Part shown: positions 15,970 to 28,481 of the stretch, piece by piece
Layout of the letters: every line of letters begins with the position of its first letter
Numbering within the stretch: the stretch's first letter is position 1
Source: Petropleomorpha daqingensis
GTDB taxonomy: Bacteria > Actinomycetota > Actinomycetes > Mycobacteriales > Geodermatophilaceae
DNA length: 64,000 nt
Assembly: GCF_013408985.1 (NCBI RefSeq)
Contig: NZ_JACBZT010000001.1
Coordinates: forward strand, 3,861,197-3,925,196
Direction of reading: 5' to 3'
Made by a program: the position numbers and the translations under genes
The notes under the pieces: generated by a model
The model's input: the letters and a program-made list of their open reading frames with translations, nothing else
Told to the model about the DNA's origin: nothing
Databases searched by the model: none

Positions 15970-16476
15970 ATGGCCACGATGACCGTCTGGAAGTTCCCCA
16001 CCGCCGAAGGAGCGGCCGTCGCGGAGGCGACGCTGAAGGACCTGCAGCGCCAGGAGCTGATCCAGATCCACGACGCCGCGATCGTCAGCTACCCCGCCGG
16101 GGCCAAGAAGCCCAAGACCCGTCAGCTGGCCAGCCTGGCCGGGGCGGGCGCGCTCGGTGGCGCCTTCTGGGGCATGCTCTTCGGCCTGATCTTCTTCATC
16201 CCGCTGCTCGGCCTGGCGATCGGCGCCGGCATCGGCGCGCTCACCGGCAGCATGACCGACGTCGGGATCGACGACTCGTTCATCAAGAAGATGCGCGAGG
16301 AGATCCAGCCCGGCACCTCCGCGCTGTTCGTCCTGTCGTCGAACGCCGTGGTCGACCGGGTGAAGGAGGCCTTCGAGGGCCAGCACATGGTGCTCGTCGA
16401 GAGCAACCTGTCCCGCGAGCAGGAGGACAAGCTGCACGAGGTGTTCTCCGACGAGGAGGCCACCGCGACCGCCTGA
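15970..16476 (+). CDS. DUF1269 family membrane protein
   Basis: A 168-residue protein of the DUF1269 (Glycine-zipper-like membrane) family: an N-terminal soluble segment ending in DAAIVSYPAGAKKPKTRQL, a hydrophobic hairpin (GALGGAFWGMLFGLIFFIPL, then GAGIGALTGSM), and DVGIDDSFIKKMREEIQPGTSALFVL. The C-terminal helix is rich in Glu/Asp. The function is unknown; members occur in stress gene clusters. GAGGAGATG precedes the ATG. A perfect 15-bp-stem hairpin follows the stop. Confidence 0.88.
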   Translation: MATMTVWKFPTAEGAAVAEATLKDLQRQELIQIHDAAIVSYPAGAKKPKTRQLASLAGAGALGGAFWGMLFGLIFFIPLLGLAIGAGIGALTGSMTDVGIDDSFIKKMREEIQPGTSALFVLSSNAVVDRVKEAFEGQHMVLVESNLSREQEDKLHEVFSDEEATATA

Positions 16477-16490
16477 TCGACCACGGGCAT

Positions 16491-16523
16491 CCGGGCCCGG
16501 CCGCCGACGGCGGCCGGGCCCGG
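16491..16523. terminator. Strong GC hairpin between convergent genes
   Basis: A perfect 15-bp stem (16491-16505 with 16509-16523) around the 3-nt loop GAC. It separates the DUF1269 gene from the convergent glutamate decarboxylase gene, whose stop is at 16531. Confidence 0.85.
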
Positions 16524-16530
16524 CTCGTGC

Positions 16531-17916
16531 TCAGTGGTGGAACCCGCTCGGCTGCACCTCGTGCGGCATCGGCGAGGCAAGGTCGTCCAGCCAGCGCAGC
16601 GCGGTGCGCAGGTCGCGGAGGAACAGCTCGGCCATGTCGTGGGAGAAGCCGTTGCGGACGACGACCCGCAGCACGGCGAGGTCCTCGCGCTTGGGCGGCA
16701 TCGTGTACGCCGGCACCAGCCAGCCGCTCTCGCGCAGCTTCCGGGACAGGTCGAAGACGTCGTACTTCGTCACCTCGGGAGCGAGCGCGAACGTGACGAC
16801 GGGGAGGTCCGTGCCGTCGGAGATCACGTCGAACTCCGGCATGGTCTTCAACGTCCGGGCGATGTGCACGGCGACGTCCTGGCAGGTGCGCTGGACCAGC
16901 CCGTAGCCCTCCTTGCCGAGCCGGAGGAACTGGTAGTACTGCAGCACCACCTGCGCGCCCGGCCGCGAGAAGTTGAGGGCGAAGGTCGGCATGTCGCCGC
17001 CCAGGTAGTTCACGTGGAAGACGAGGGACTCGGGCAGGTGCTCGGCGTCGCGCCAGAGGACCCAGCCCACCCCCGGGTACACGAGGCCGAACTTGTGGCC
17101 GGACGCCTGGATCGAGACCACGCGGGGGAGCCGGAAGTCCCAGACCACCTCGGGCTGCAGGAACGGCGCGATGAAGCCGCCGGAGGCGGCGTCGACGTGC
17201 ACCGGCACCGAGACGCCGGTCGAGCGCTCGTACTCGTCCAGGACGGCGCAGATCTCCTGGACCGGCTCGTAGCTGCCGTCCATGGTCGAGCCCAGGACCG
17301 CCACGACGCCGATGGTGTTCTCGTCGACGTGCTCGAGCAGCCGGTCGGCGGTGAGGTGGAAGACGTTGCCCTCCAGCGGGACGTAGCGCGGGTCGACCTC
17401 CCAGTAGTTGGCGAACTTCTCCCACACGACCTGCACGTTGCCGCCCATGACGATGTTCGGGCGGTCCGTGGGCTTGCCGGCCTCCTGGCGCGCCTGCTGC
17501 CAGCGGCGCTTCATGGCCAGCCCGGCGAGCATGCAGCCCTCGGAGCTGCCGGTCGTCGAGGTGCCGACGCTCTGCTCGGCGTGCGGGGCGTGCCACAGGT
17601 CCCCGAGCATGCGCACGCACCGCGCCTCGATCTCCGCCGTCTGCGGGTACTCGTCCTTGTCGATCATGTTCTTGTCGGCGGTCGCGGTGTAGAGCCGGTC
17701 GGCCTCCTCGTCCATCCAGGTGGTGACGAAGGTGGCCAGGTTGAACCGGGCGTTCCCGTCGAGCATCACCTCGTCGCAGACGATCTGGTAGGCGGTCTGC
17801 GGGAGCATGACGTGGTCGGGGATGCGGTCCCTCGGGACCTCGACCATCCCGCTGCGCGTGAACCGCGGCAGCAGGGCCTGCTCCTCATCGGGCCTCCGGC
17901 TCTTCCACACGGCCAT
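16531..17916 (-). CDS. gadB: Glutamate decarboxylase
   Basis: A 461-residue PLP enzyme converting glutamate to GABA and CO2 while consuming a proton. The PLP lysine is in SIQASGHKFGLVYPGVGW near residue 273. Substrate/PLP-site motifs are visible in GTSTTGSSEGCMLAGLAMKRRW, VPVHVDAASGGFIAPF and VFHVNYLGGD. The C-terminus ends SGFHH, like the C-terminal tail that closes the active site at neutral pH in E. coli GadB. Length is normal for the family. No GABA antiporter gene adjoins it, though two APC permeases lie 7-10 kb away. GAGAGGA lies before the ATG, and an operator is 61 nt upstream. Confidence 0.95.
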   Translation of the reverse strand: MAVWKSRRPDEEQALLPRFTRSGMVEVPRDRIPDHVMLPQTAYQIVCDEVMLDGNARFNLATFVTTWMDEEADRLYTATADKNMIDKDEYPQTAEIEARCVRMLGDLWHAPHAEQSVGTSTTGSSEGCMLAGLAMKRRWQQARQEAGKPTDRPNIVMGGNVQVVWEKFANYWEVDPRYVPLEGNVFHLTADRLLEHVDENTIGVVAVLGSTMDGSYEPVQEICAVLDEYERSTGVSVPVHVDAASGGFIAPFLQPEVVWDFRLPRVVSIQASGHKFGLVYPGVGWVLWRDAEHLPESLVFHVNYLGGDMPTFALNFSRPGAQVVLQYYQFLRLGKEGYGLVQRTCQDVAVHIARTLKTMPEFDVISDGTDLPVVTFALAPEVTKYDVFDLSRKLRESGWLVPAYTMPPKREDLAVLRVVVRNGFSHDMAELFLRDLRTALRWLDDLASPMPHEVQPSGFHH

Positions 17917-17977
17917 GGCTCGGCGTCCTCTCGTTCGGCGGAGATGCCAGGCTCGTCGGGCCGCGCACGGGGCTGCC

Positions 17978-17994
17978 TCATCCGCGAGGGACGA
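17978..17994. promoter_or_regulatory. Regulon operator between divergent genes
   Basis: TCATCC-GCGAG-GGACGA. It is 61 nt from the gadB start (minus strand) and 36 nt from the start at 18031 (plus strand, no ribosome binding site), so it fits both spacing classes at once. Confidence 0.65.
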
Positions 17995-18653
17995 GGTCGG
18001 CCGACCGGGCGGCTGGTCTCATCCGGGGCCATGACGGCAGGCGGACGACGGCACCTGCCCACCCGCGAGCGGACGATGGCGCTGGCCTTCGCGATCGGGT
18101 CGCTGTGCTTCCTCGTCGGGCCGTTCCCCGGGTACCTCGACCTGGTCGGCCCGGCCGCCGACGCGGTCACCTTCTTCGTCGGGTCGGTGTTCTTCACCGT
18201 CGGCGGCGGCCTGCAGACCTGGCTGGCCGCGCCGGACCGGCGGCTGCCGGGCGCCGGCCGGGCCGCGTGGTGGACGGCCGTCGTCCAGTCGGCGGGGACG
18301 CTGTTCTTCAACGTCACCACGTTCCGCGCGCTGCACACGGCGATCACCTCGCCCGACTACGACCACCTGGTCTGGCGTCCCGACGCGTTCGGGTCGGTCT
18401 GCTTCCTGGTCAGCGGGGTGATCGCCTACCGGGCCTCCGACCGTCGCGGCTGGTGGCCGCGGCGCGGCGGGCGCGGGTGGTGGCAGCCGGCCGTGAACCT
18501 CCTGGGCTGCGTCTTCTTCGGCGTCGCCGCGGTGGCCGGCTACGTCGTCCCTGCCCACGGGTCCGACCTCGACCTGGCCGCGGCGAACTGGACCACCGCC
18601 GCCGGGGCGGCCTGCTTCCTCGCCTGCGCGGTCGCCGGCCTGTTCGCCGGTCG

Positions 18654-20771
<2,118 letters not shown>

Positions 20772-20785
20772 GGTGCGAGCCCTTC

Positions 20786-23419
<2,634 letters not shown>

Positions 23420-23455
23420 GTCGCCGACTCTGCCGGGGCACCTCGCGGGCCTGCC

Positions 23456-23472
23456 TCGTCCCCGGCGCATGA
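23456..23472. promoter_or_regulatory. Regulon operator
   Basis: TCGTCC-CCGGC-GCATGA, 36 nt upstream of the GTG at 23419, which has no ribosome binding site. It sits between the DMT transporter stop and the hydrolase start. Confidence 0.5.
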
Positions 23473-23475
23473 GGC

Positions 23476-24366
23476 TCAGGGCAGCGCGTCCTCGCTCGGC
23501 TCCGGTTCGACGGCCGAGGACCGCGGCCCGGTCGCGGTCAGGAGGCCGACCCCGACCGCGACGCCCGCGAAGGCGATCCCGGCCAGCGCGACGGTCACCG
23601 GGTCGTCCGAGAAGTGCTCACCGAACAACCACACCGACAGGCCGGTGGCCACCATCGGGTTGAGGACGACGAGCAGCGGCTGGGACACGGTCAGCGGTCC
23701 GGCGTGCAGGGCGGCCTGGACCACCACCCCGCTCGCCGCGCCGGAGGCGATGAGCGCGTACACCGGCCAGTTCGTGAGGACCGCCGAGAGCCCACCCGCG
23801 CTCAGCTCCCCGGTCACGGTCTTGATCAGCGCGGCCTCGAGCGCGCCCAGCACGGCCCCGGACGTCGCGAAGCAGGCGGCCCGGCGGGCCGGCGTCCCCG
23901 ACAGACCCAGCACGGCGGCGCCCCCGGCGGCCCCGCCCGTGGCGAGCAGGGCCCACACCCAGGCCGAGGCGGTCGCGTAGGGATGGCCGCCGCGGGGTTC
24001 GGCGGCGACGAGGAACACGCCGAGCGAGCCGCACAGCAGCACCGCCGAGCCCCACGCCGCCGCCCGGACCGGCCAGTGGGAGACGAACCGGCGGATCAGC
24101 AGCGTGAACACCAGCTCGGTGACCAGGACCGGCTGGACGACGGAGAGCCGGCCGAGGTGCAGCGCCAGCGCCTGCAGGCCGAACGCCACCAGCCACGCCG
24201 CCTGGCCGAGCAGCCACAGCGGGTGCCGCAGCAGGTGCCCGACCAGCCGCCACCCCGTCACGCTGCTCGGCGTGCCGCGGTTCGCGTCGCGCTGGAGGAC
24301 CACGTAGACGGCTGCCGACAGGGCGGACAGCACCGCGAGGACGACGGGGAGAGCGCTGCCGCGCAC
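23476..24366 (-). CDS. DMT superfamily (EamA-like) transporter
   Basis: About 296 residues with ten hydrophobic helices in two related halves: ALPVVLAVLSALSAAVYVVLQ starts the first half and AACFATSGAVLGALEAALIK the second. LSVVQPVLVTELVFTLLI and LTVSQPLLVVLNPMVAT are the paired equivalent helices, as in EamA repeats. It would export or take up a small metabolite; the substrate is unknown. I chose GTG 24366 because it has no ribosome binding site and is 35 nt from the operator at 24402, like other leaderless starts here; ATG 24405 would lie inside that operator. Confidence 0.75.
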   Translation of the reverse strand: MRGSALPVVLAVLSALSAAVYVVLQRDANRGTPSSVTGWRLVGHLLRHPLWLLGQAAWLVAFGLQALALHLGRLSVVQPVLVTELVFTLLIRRFVSHWPVRAAAWGSAVLLCGSLGVFLVAAEPRGGHPYATASAWVWALLATGGAAGGAAVLGLSGTPARRAACFATSGAVLGALEAALIKTVTGELSAGGLSAVLTNWPVYALIASGAASGVVVQAALHAGPLTVSQPLLVVLNPMVATGLSVWLFGEHFSDDPVTVALAGIAFAGVAVGVGLLTATGPRSSAVEPEPSEDALP

Positions 24367-24401
24367 GTCGGGAGCCTGGCGGTGCCGCGACGGCGAGCGA
24401 T

Positions 24402-24418
24402 TCATCCGGAACGGGGGA
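24402..24418. promoter_or_regulatory. Regulon operator between divergent transporter genes
   Basis: TCATCC-GGAAC-GGGGGA with GAT in front. It is 59 nt upstream of the permease start at 24478 (with ribosome binding site) and 35 nt from the minus-strand GTG at 24366 (without one). Confidence 0.65.
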
Positions 24419-24477
24419 GGTTTCCTGTGAACGCCCGCCGATGCAATGGCCTCGCCGTCGACGACCCGGAGGCCTCC

Positions 24478-25890
24478 ATGAGCACGGCATCCGCCCCTCC
24501 GACCGGATCCACCCCCGTCGCAGAGCAGGAGCCGCGCGGCACCCTGGGCCTCGGTCCGGCGACGGCGCTGATCGTCGGGTCGATCATCGGCGTCGGCATC
24601 TTCAACCTGCCGTCGTCCCTGGCCGGCTACGGCCCGATCAGCCTGATCGCCATGGCGCTGACCACGATCGGCGCCCTCGCCCTGGCGATCATGTTCGCCT
24701 CGCTGTCCAAGCGGCTGCCCGCGGACGGCGGCCCGTACGCCTACGCCCGCGCAGGCTTCGGCAACATGGCCGGCTTCTCCAACGCCTGGCTGTACTGGAT
24801 CACCGCCTGGTCGGGCAACGCCGCGATCGTCGTCGGCTGGGTGCTGTACGTGGAGGAGTTCGTCAACAAGGGCCAGAACAAGTGGCTCTCGATCCTGATC
24901 GCGCTGGTCGGTCTGTGGGTGCCCGCGGCGATCAACCTCAGCGGCGTCAAGAACATGGGCGCCGTCCAGACCTGGACGTCGATCCTCAAGTTCATCCCGC
25001 TGGTGTTCATGTCGACCGTCGGGCTGTTCTTCATCAGCTCCGGCAACTTCACGCCCTGGAACATCAGCGGCGAGAGCAACCTGTCCGCCATCGGCGGCGC
25101 GATGGCGCTGTGCCTGTTCTCCTACCTCGGCGTCGAGACCGCCGCCGTGGCGGCGGCGAAGGTCCGCAACCCCGAGCGGAACGTCCCGCGGGCGACCATC
25201 TTCGGCACCCTGGGCACCGCCGTCGTCTACCTGCTGTCGCTGATCGCGGTGTTCGGCATCGTCGCCAGCTCCGCGCTCAGCGAGTCCACCGCGCCGTTCT
25301 CCACGGCGGTCAACAGCATCTTCGGGGGCACCTGGGCCGGCTACGTGATGGCCGCGCTGGTGGTGATCTCCGGCTTCGGGGCGCTCAACGGCTGGACGAT
25401 GATCTGCGCCGAGATGCCGCTGGCCGCGGCCAAGGACGGGATGTTCCCCGAGGCGTTCGGCAAGCTGAACAAGAAGGGCGTGCCGGCCTTCGGCATCATC
25501 TCCTCGACCCTGCTCGCCTCGCTGTTCATGGTCTTCTCCTACGCCGGTTCGGCCGGGATCACGGTCTTCAACACCCTCGTGTACATGAGCGGCATCACGG
25601 CCGCCATCCCGTACGCCTTCTCCGCCGCCGCGCAGATCAAGTGGCGGCTGGTCGACCACCGCGAGTTCCACACGCCGCGGTTCGCCCGGGACGTCGGGAT
25701 CGCCGGAATCGGCCTCGTGTTCTCGATCCTGTTCGTCGTCTACTCGCGCAACACCGGCGAGGAGGCCGTCTGGCGGCAGTACCTGCCGTTCATCTTCGCC
25801 GGCATCGCGTTCCTGGCCGGCATCCCGATCTACCTGCGGCACCGGGCCTCGATGGGCCCGCCGCCCGCCGTCCCCGCCTGGCGTCCCTGA
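24478..25890 (+). CDS. APC family amino acid permease, likely arginine/ornithine exchanger
   Basis: A 470-residue, 12-helix APC permease. The first helix carries the family motif [20 protein letters not shown], with the unwound GxGIF segment that binds the substrate backbone. Later landmarks are [42 protein letters not shown] (the APC signature) and [28 protein letters not shown]. Lying 31 nt before arcA, it probably exchanges arginine for ornithine or a related amine, as ArcD or AdiC do; specificity is inferred from position only. GGAGGCCTCC precedes the ATG, and an operator is 59 nt upstream. Confidence 0.88.
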   Translation: MSTASAPPTGSTPVAEQEPRGTLGLGPATALIVGSIIGVGIFNLPSSLAGYGPISLIAMALTTIGALALAIMFASLSKRLPADGGPYAYARAGFGNMAGFSNAWLYWITAWSGNAAIVVGWVLYVEEFVNKGQNKWLSILIALVGLWVPAAINLSGVKNMGAVQTWTSILKFIPLVFMSTVGLFFISSGNFTPWNISGESNLSAIGGAMALCLFSYLGVETAAVAAAKVRNPERNVPRATIFGTLGTAVVYLLSLIAVFGIVASSALSESTAPFSTAVNSIFGGTWAGYVMAALVVISGFGALNGWTMICAEMPLAAAKDGMFPEAFGKLNKKGVPAFGIISSTLLASLFMVFSYAGSAGITVFNTLVYMSGITAAIPYAFSAAAQIKWRLVDHREFHTPRFARDVGIAGIGLVFSILFVVYSRNTGEEAVWRQYLPFIFAGIAFLAGIPIYLRHRASMGPPPAVPAWRP

Positions 25891-25921
25891 GCACCGCACC
25901 GCCCGAGAAAAGGAGCACCCC

Positions 25922-27157
25922 ATGTCGTTCCACGTCGACTCCGAGGTCGGTCGGCTGCACCAGGTGATCGTGCACAAGCCGGGTCTCGAGCTGACCCGGC
26001 TCACCCCGCAGAACGTCGACGACCTGCTCTTCGACGACGTCATGTGGGCCCAGCGCGCCCGCGAGGAGCACGACGCCTTCGTCATGAAGCTCGAGGCCAA
26101 GGGCGTGAAGGTCTACCTGTTCCACGACCTGCTCGCCCAGGCGCTCGACCAGCCCGGGGCCCGGGAGTTCGTGCAGGACGAGCTGACCACCGCCACCCGG
26201 TTCGGCCCGGCGCTGGACGCGCCGCTCGACGAGCTGGTCGCGCAGACGCCGGCCGACCGGCTGGCCGAGGCGCTCGTCGGCGGCGTCCTCAAGTCCGACC
26301 TGGACCTGCCCAAGACCTCCAGCCTGCTGCTGGAGTACCTCGACGACGACGACTTCCTGCTCCCGCCGCTGCCCAACCACCTGTTCCAGCGGGACAACTC
26401 GGCCTGGGTCTACGACGGGCTGTCGGTCAACCCCATGAGCAAGCCGGCCCGCAAGCGGGAGACGATCAACTCGCGGGTGATCTGGAACTTCCACCCGATG
26501 TTCCGCGACAACCCGCCGCACTTCTACTACGGCAACGACAGCGAGAACCACGACCCGGCCAACTGCGAGGGCGGCGACATCCTCGTCATCGGCAACGGCA
26601 CGGTCATGGTCGGCATGGGGGAGCGCAGCAGCCCCCAGGGCATCGAGTTCCTGGCCCGCGAGTACTTCAAGCACGGCAAGGTCACCAAGGTCATCGCCGT
26701 CGAGCTGCCGAAGACCCGCGCGTTCATGCACCTCGACACGGCCATGACGATGATCGACCGCGACGCGTTCAGCGTGTACCCGATGCTGCCGCCGTCGCTG
26801 CGGTCGTTCACCCTCACCCCGATCGGCACCGGCGGCGACTACCAGGTCACCGAGAACGCCGAGCTGTTCCCCGTCGTCGCCGACGCGCTGGGCGTGGAGA
26901 AGATCCGGGTCATGCGGACGCCGATCGACCTGCTCGGCGCCCAGCGCGAGCAGTGGGACGACGGCAACAACTTCCTCGCGATCGCGCCCGGCGTGATCTT
27001 CGGCTACGAGCGCAACACGACCACGAACACGTTCCTGCGCAAGAACGGCATCGAGATCGTGACGATCGCCGGCGAGGAGCTCGGTCGCGGTCGCGGCGGC
27101 CCGCGGTGCATGTCCTGCCCGATCGAGCGCGATCCCGTCGACGCCGCGGTCGCCTGA
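25922..27157 (+). CDS. arcA: Arginine deiminase
   Basis: A 411-residue enzyme hydrolysing arginine to citrulline and ammonia, the first step of the ADI pathway. Active-site motifs are intact: [13 protein letters not shown] (Asp), [12 protein letters not shown] (Glu/Asp), [14 protein letters not shown] (His), and the nucleophilic Cys in [14 protein letters not shown] near the C-terminus. Start [19 protein letters not shown] is typical. Length fits the family. It is 31 nt after the permease gene with AAAAGGAG before the ATG, and 25 nt before a second permease, so these form one operon. Ammonia production would also raise cytoplasmic pH. Confidence 0.97.
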   Translation: MSFHVDSEVGRLHQVIVHKPGLELTRLTPQNVDDLLFDDVMWAQRAREEHDAFVMKLEAKGVKVYLFHDLLAQALDQPGAREFVQDELTTATRFGPALDAPLDELVAQTPADRLAEALVGGVLKSDLDLPKTSSLLLEYLDDDDFLLPPLPNHLFQRDNSAWVYDGLSVNPMSKPARKRETINSRVIWNFHPMFRDNPPHFYYGNDSENHDPANCEGGDILVIGNGTVMVGMGERSSPQGIEFLAREYFKHGKVTKVIAVELPKTRAFMHLDTAMTMIDRDAFSVYPMLPPSLRSFTLTPIGTGGDYQVTENAELFPVVADALGVEKIRVMRTPIDLLGAQREQWDDGNNFLAIAPGVIFGYERNTTTNTFLRKNGIEIVTIAGEELGRGRGGPRCMSCPIERDPVDAAVA

Positions 27158-27182
27158 GCCCAACGGTCGGGCTGGTCGAGCC

Positions 27183-28481
27183 GTGGCGGTGGACGACCGG
27201 ACCGCGAAGGCGCTGTCGGTCCGTCAGGCGGCGTTCATCGGGGTCGGGGCGATGGTCGGCGCAGGGATCTTCTCCCTGCTCGGCGCCGCCGGCGAGGTGG
27301 CGGGCGCGGCGGTCTGGCTGTCGTTCCTCCTCGCCGGCGGGGTGGCCGTCCTGCAGGGGTACTCGTTCGCCAAGTTCGGCGCCCGGTACCCCTCGGCCGG
27401 CGGCTTCCTCGAGTACGTGCTGCGGGGGTTCGGCAACGGCCACCTGCTCGGCGTCGTCGCGTGGCTGCTGCTCGCCGCGAACTGCATCATCACCGCGATG
27501 GTGGCGGTCTCCTTCGGGAGCTACGCCAGCGGCGCCCTGACCGACGGCAGCACCGCGTGGACCAAGGTCTTCGCGGTCGTGCTGATCGCGGCCATGACCG
27601 CGCTGAACGTCCTCGGCGCGCAGGCGGTGGCCCGGACCCAGACCCTCATCGTCTACGTCGTCATCGGGATCCTCGTCCTGTTCGCCGTGGTGACCCTGGT
27701 GAACATCGACCCTGGCCTGCTGTCGTTCTCGGGCTACCCGCCGTTCCGGCACATCGTCTCCAGCGTCGCCCTGACCTTCTTCGCCTTCCTCGGGTTCGGC
27801 GTGATCACGTTCACCGCGAAGGACCTGGCCCACCCGGCCAAGCAACTGCCGCGGGCGATCACCATCGCGCTGGGGATCGCGACGGTGATCTACGTGGCGG
27901 TGGCGCTCGGCGTCTTCGGCACGCTGACCGTCGACGAGGTCATCTCCTCCGGCGGGACCGCGCTGGCGGAGGCGGCGAAACCCGTGCTGGGCAACGCCGG
28001 CTACTGGCTGATGACGGTGACGGCGCTGTTCTCGACGGCCGGCGCGACCAACGCCGGGCTCTACCCCGCGGCCGGGGTCTGCGAGGAGATGGTCGCGACC
28101 GGTCAGTTCCCGCCCGTGCTCGGCCGCCGGCTGGGCGGGCGGGCGTCGTCGGGGCTGCTGGTGACGGCGGTGGCCTCGATCGTCCTCGCCGTCGGGTTCG
28201 ACCTGAGCGCCATCGCCTCGATCGGCAGCGCGATCGCCCTGCTCGTGTTCACCCTGATCACCGCCGCCCACTTCCGGGTGCGCGGCGAGACGGGCGCGAG
28301 CCTCCCCGTCCTGGTCCTCGCGATCGCGAGCACGCTCGTGGTGCTGCTCGCCTTCGCCGTCACCACGCTGGTGTCCGAACCCGCGACGCTGGTCGCCATC
28401 GTGGTCATCCTGCTGCTCAGCGTCGTGCTCGACGTCGGCTGGAAGCGCCGGCGCGACTCCCGGACCGAGGTAGGGACATGA
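27183..28481 (+). CDS. Second APC family amino acid permease
   Basis: A 432-residue APC permease. The first helix reads GVGAMVGAGIFSLLGAAGEVAG, and the signature region is FLGFGVITFTAKDLAHPAKQLPRAI. About 12 helices are predicted. It is clearly distinct from the permease at 24478 and shorter. In this operon it may carry arginine, ornithine, citrulline or another ammonium-linked substrate. The GTG start at 27183 has only a weak upstream purine tract. Its stop overlaps the ATPase start (ATGA at 28478), so the two are translationally coupled. Confidence 0.88.
   Translation: MAVDDRTAKALSVRQAAFIGVGAMVGAGIFSLLGAAGEVAGAAVWLSFLLAGGVAVLQGYSFAKFGARYPSAGGFLEYVLRGFGNGHLLGVVAWLLLAANCIITAMVAVSFGSYASGALTDGSTAWTKVFAVVLIAAMTALNVLGAQAVARTQTLIVYVVIGILVLFAVVTLVNIDPGLLSFSGYPPFRHIVSSVALTFFAFLGFGVITFTAKDLAHPAKQLPRAITIALGIATVIYVAVALGVFGTLTVDEVISSGGTALAEAAKPVLGNAGYWLMTVTALFSTAGATNAGLYPAAGVCEEMVATGQFPPVLGRRLGGRASSGLLVTAVASIVLAVGFDLSAIASIGSAIALLVFTLITAAHFRVRGETGASLPVLVLAIASTLVVLLAFAVTTLVSEPATLVAIVVILLLSVVLDVGWKRRRDSRTEVGT

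Noticed and set aside
24405-24420. ATG at 24405 as the DMT transporter start
   Set aside because: It lies inside the operator and has no ribosome binding site; GTG 24366 fits the leaderless spacing. The choice is still uncertain.
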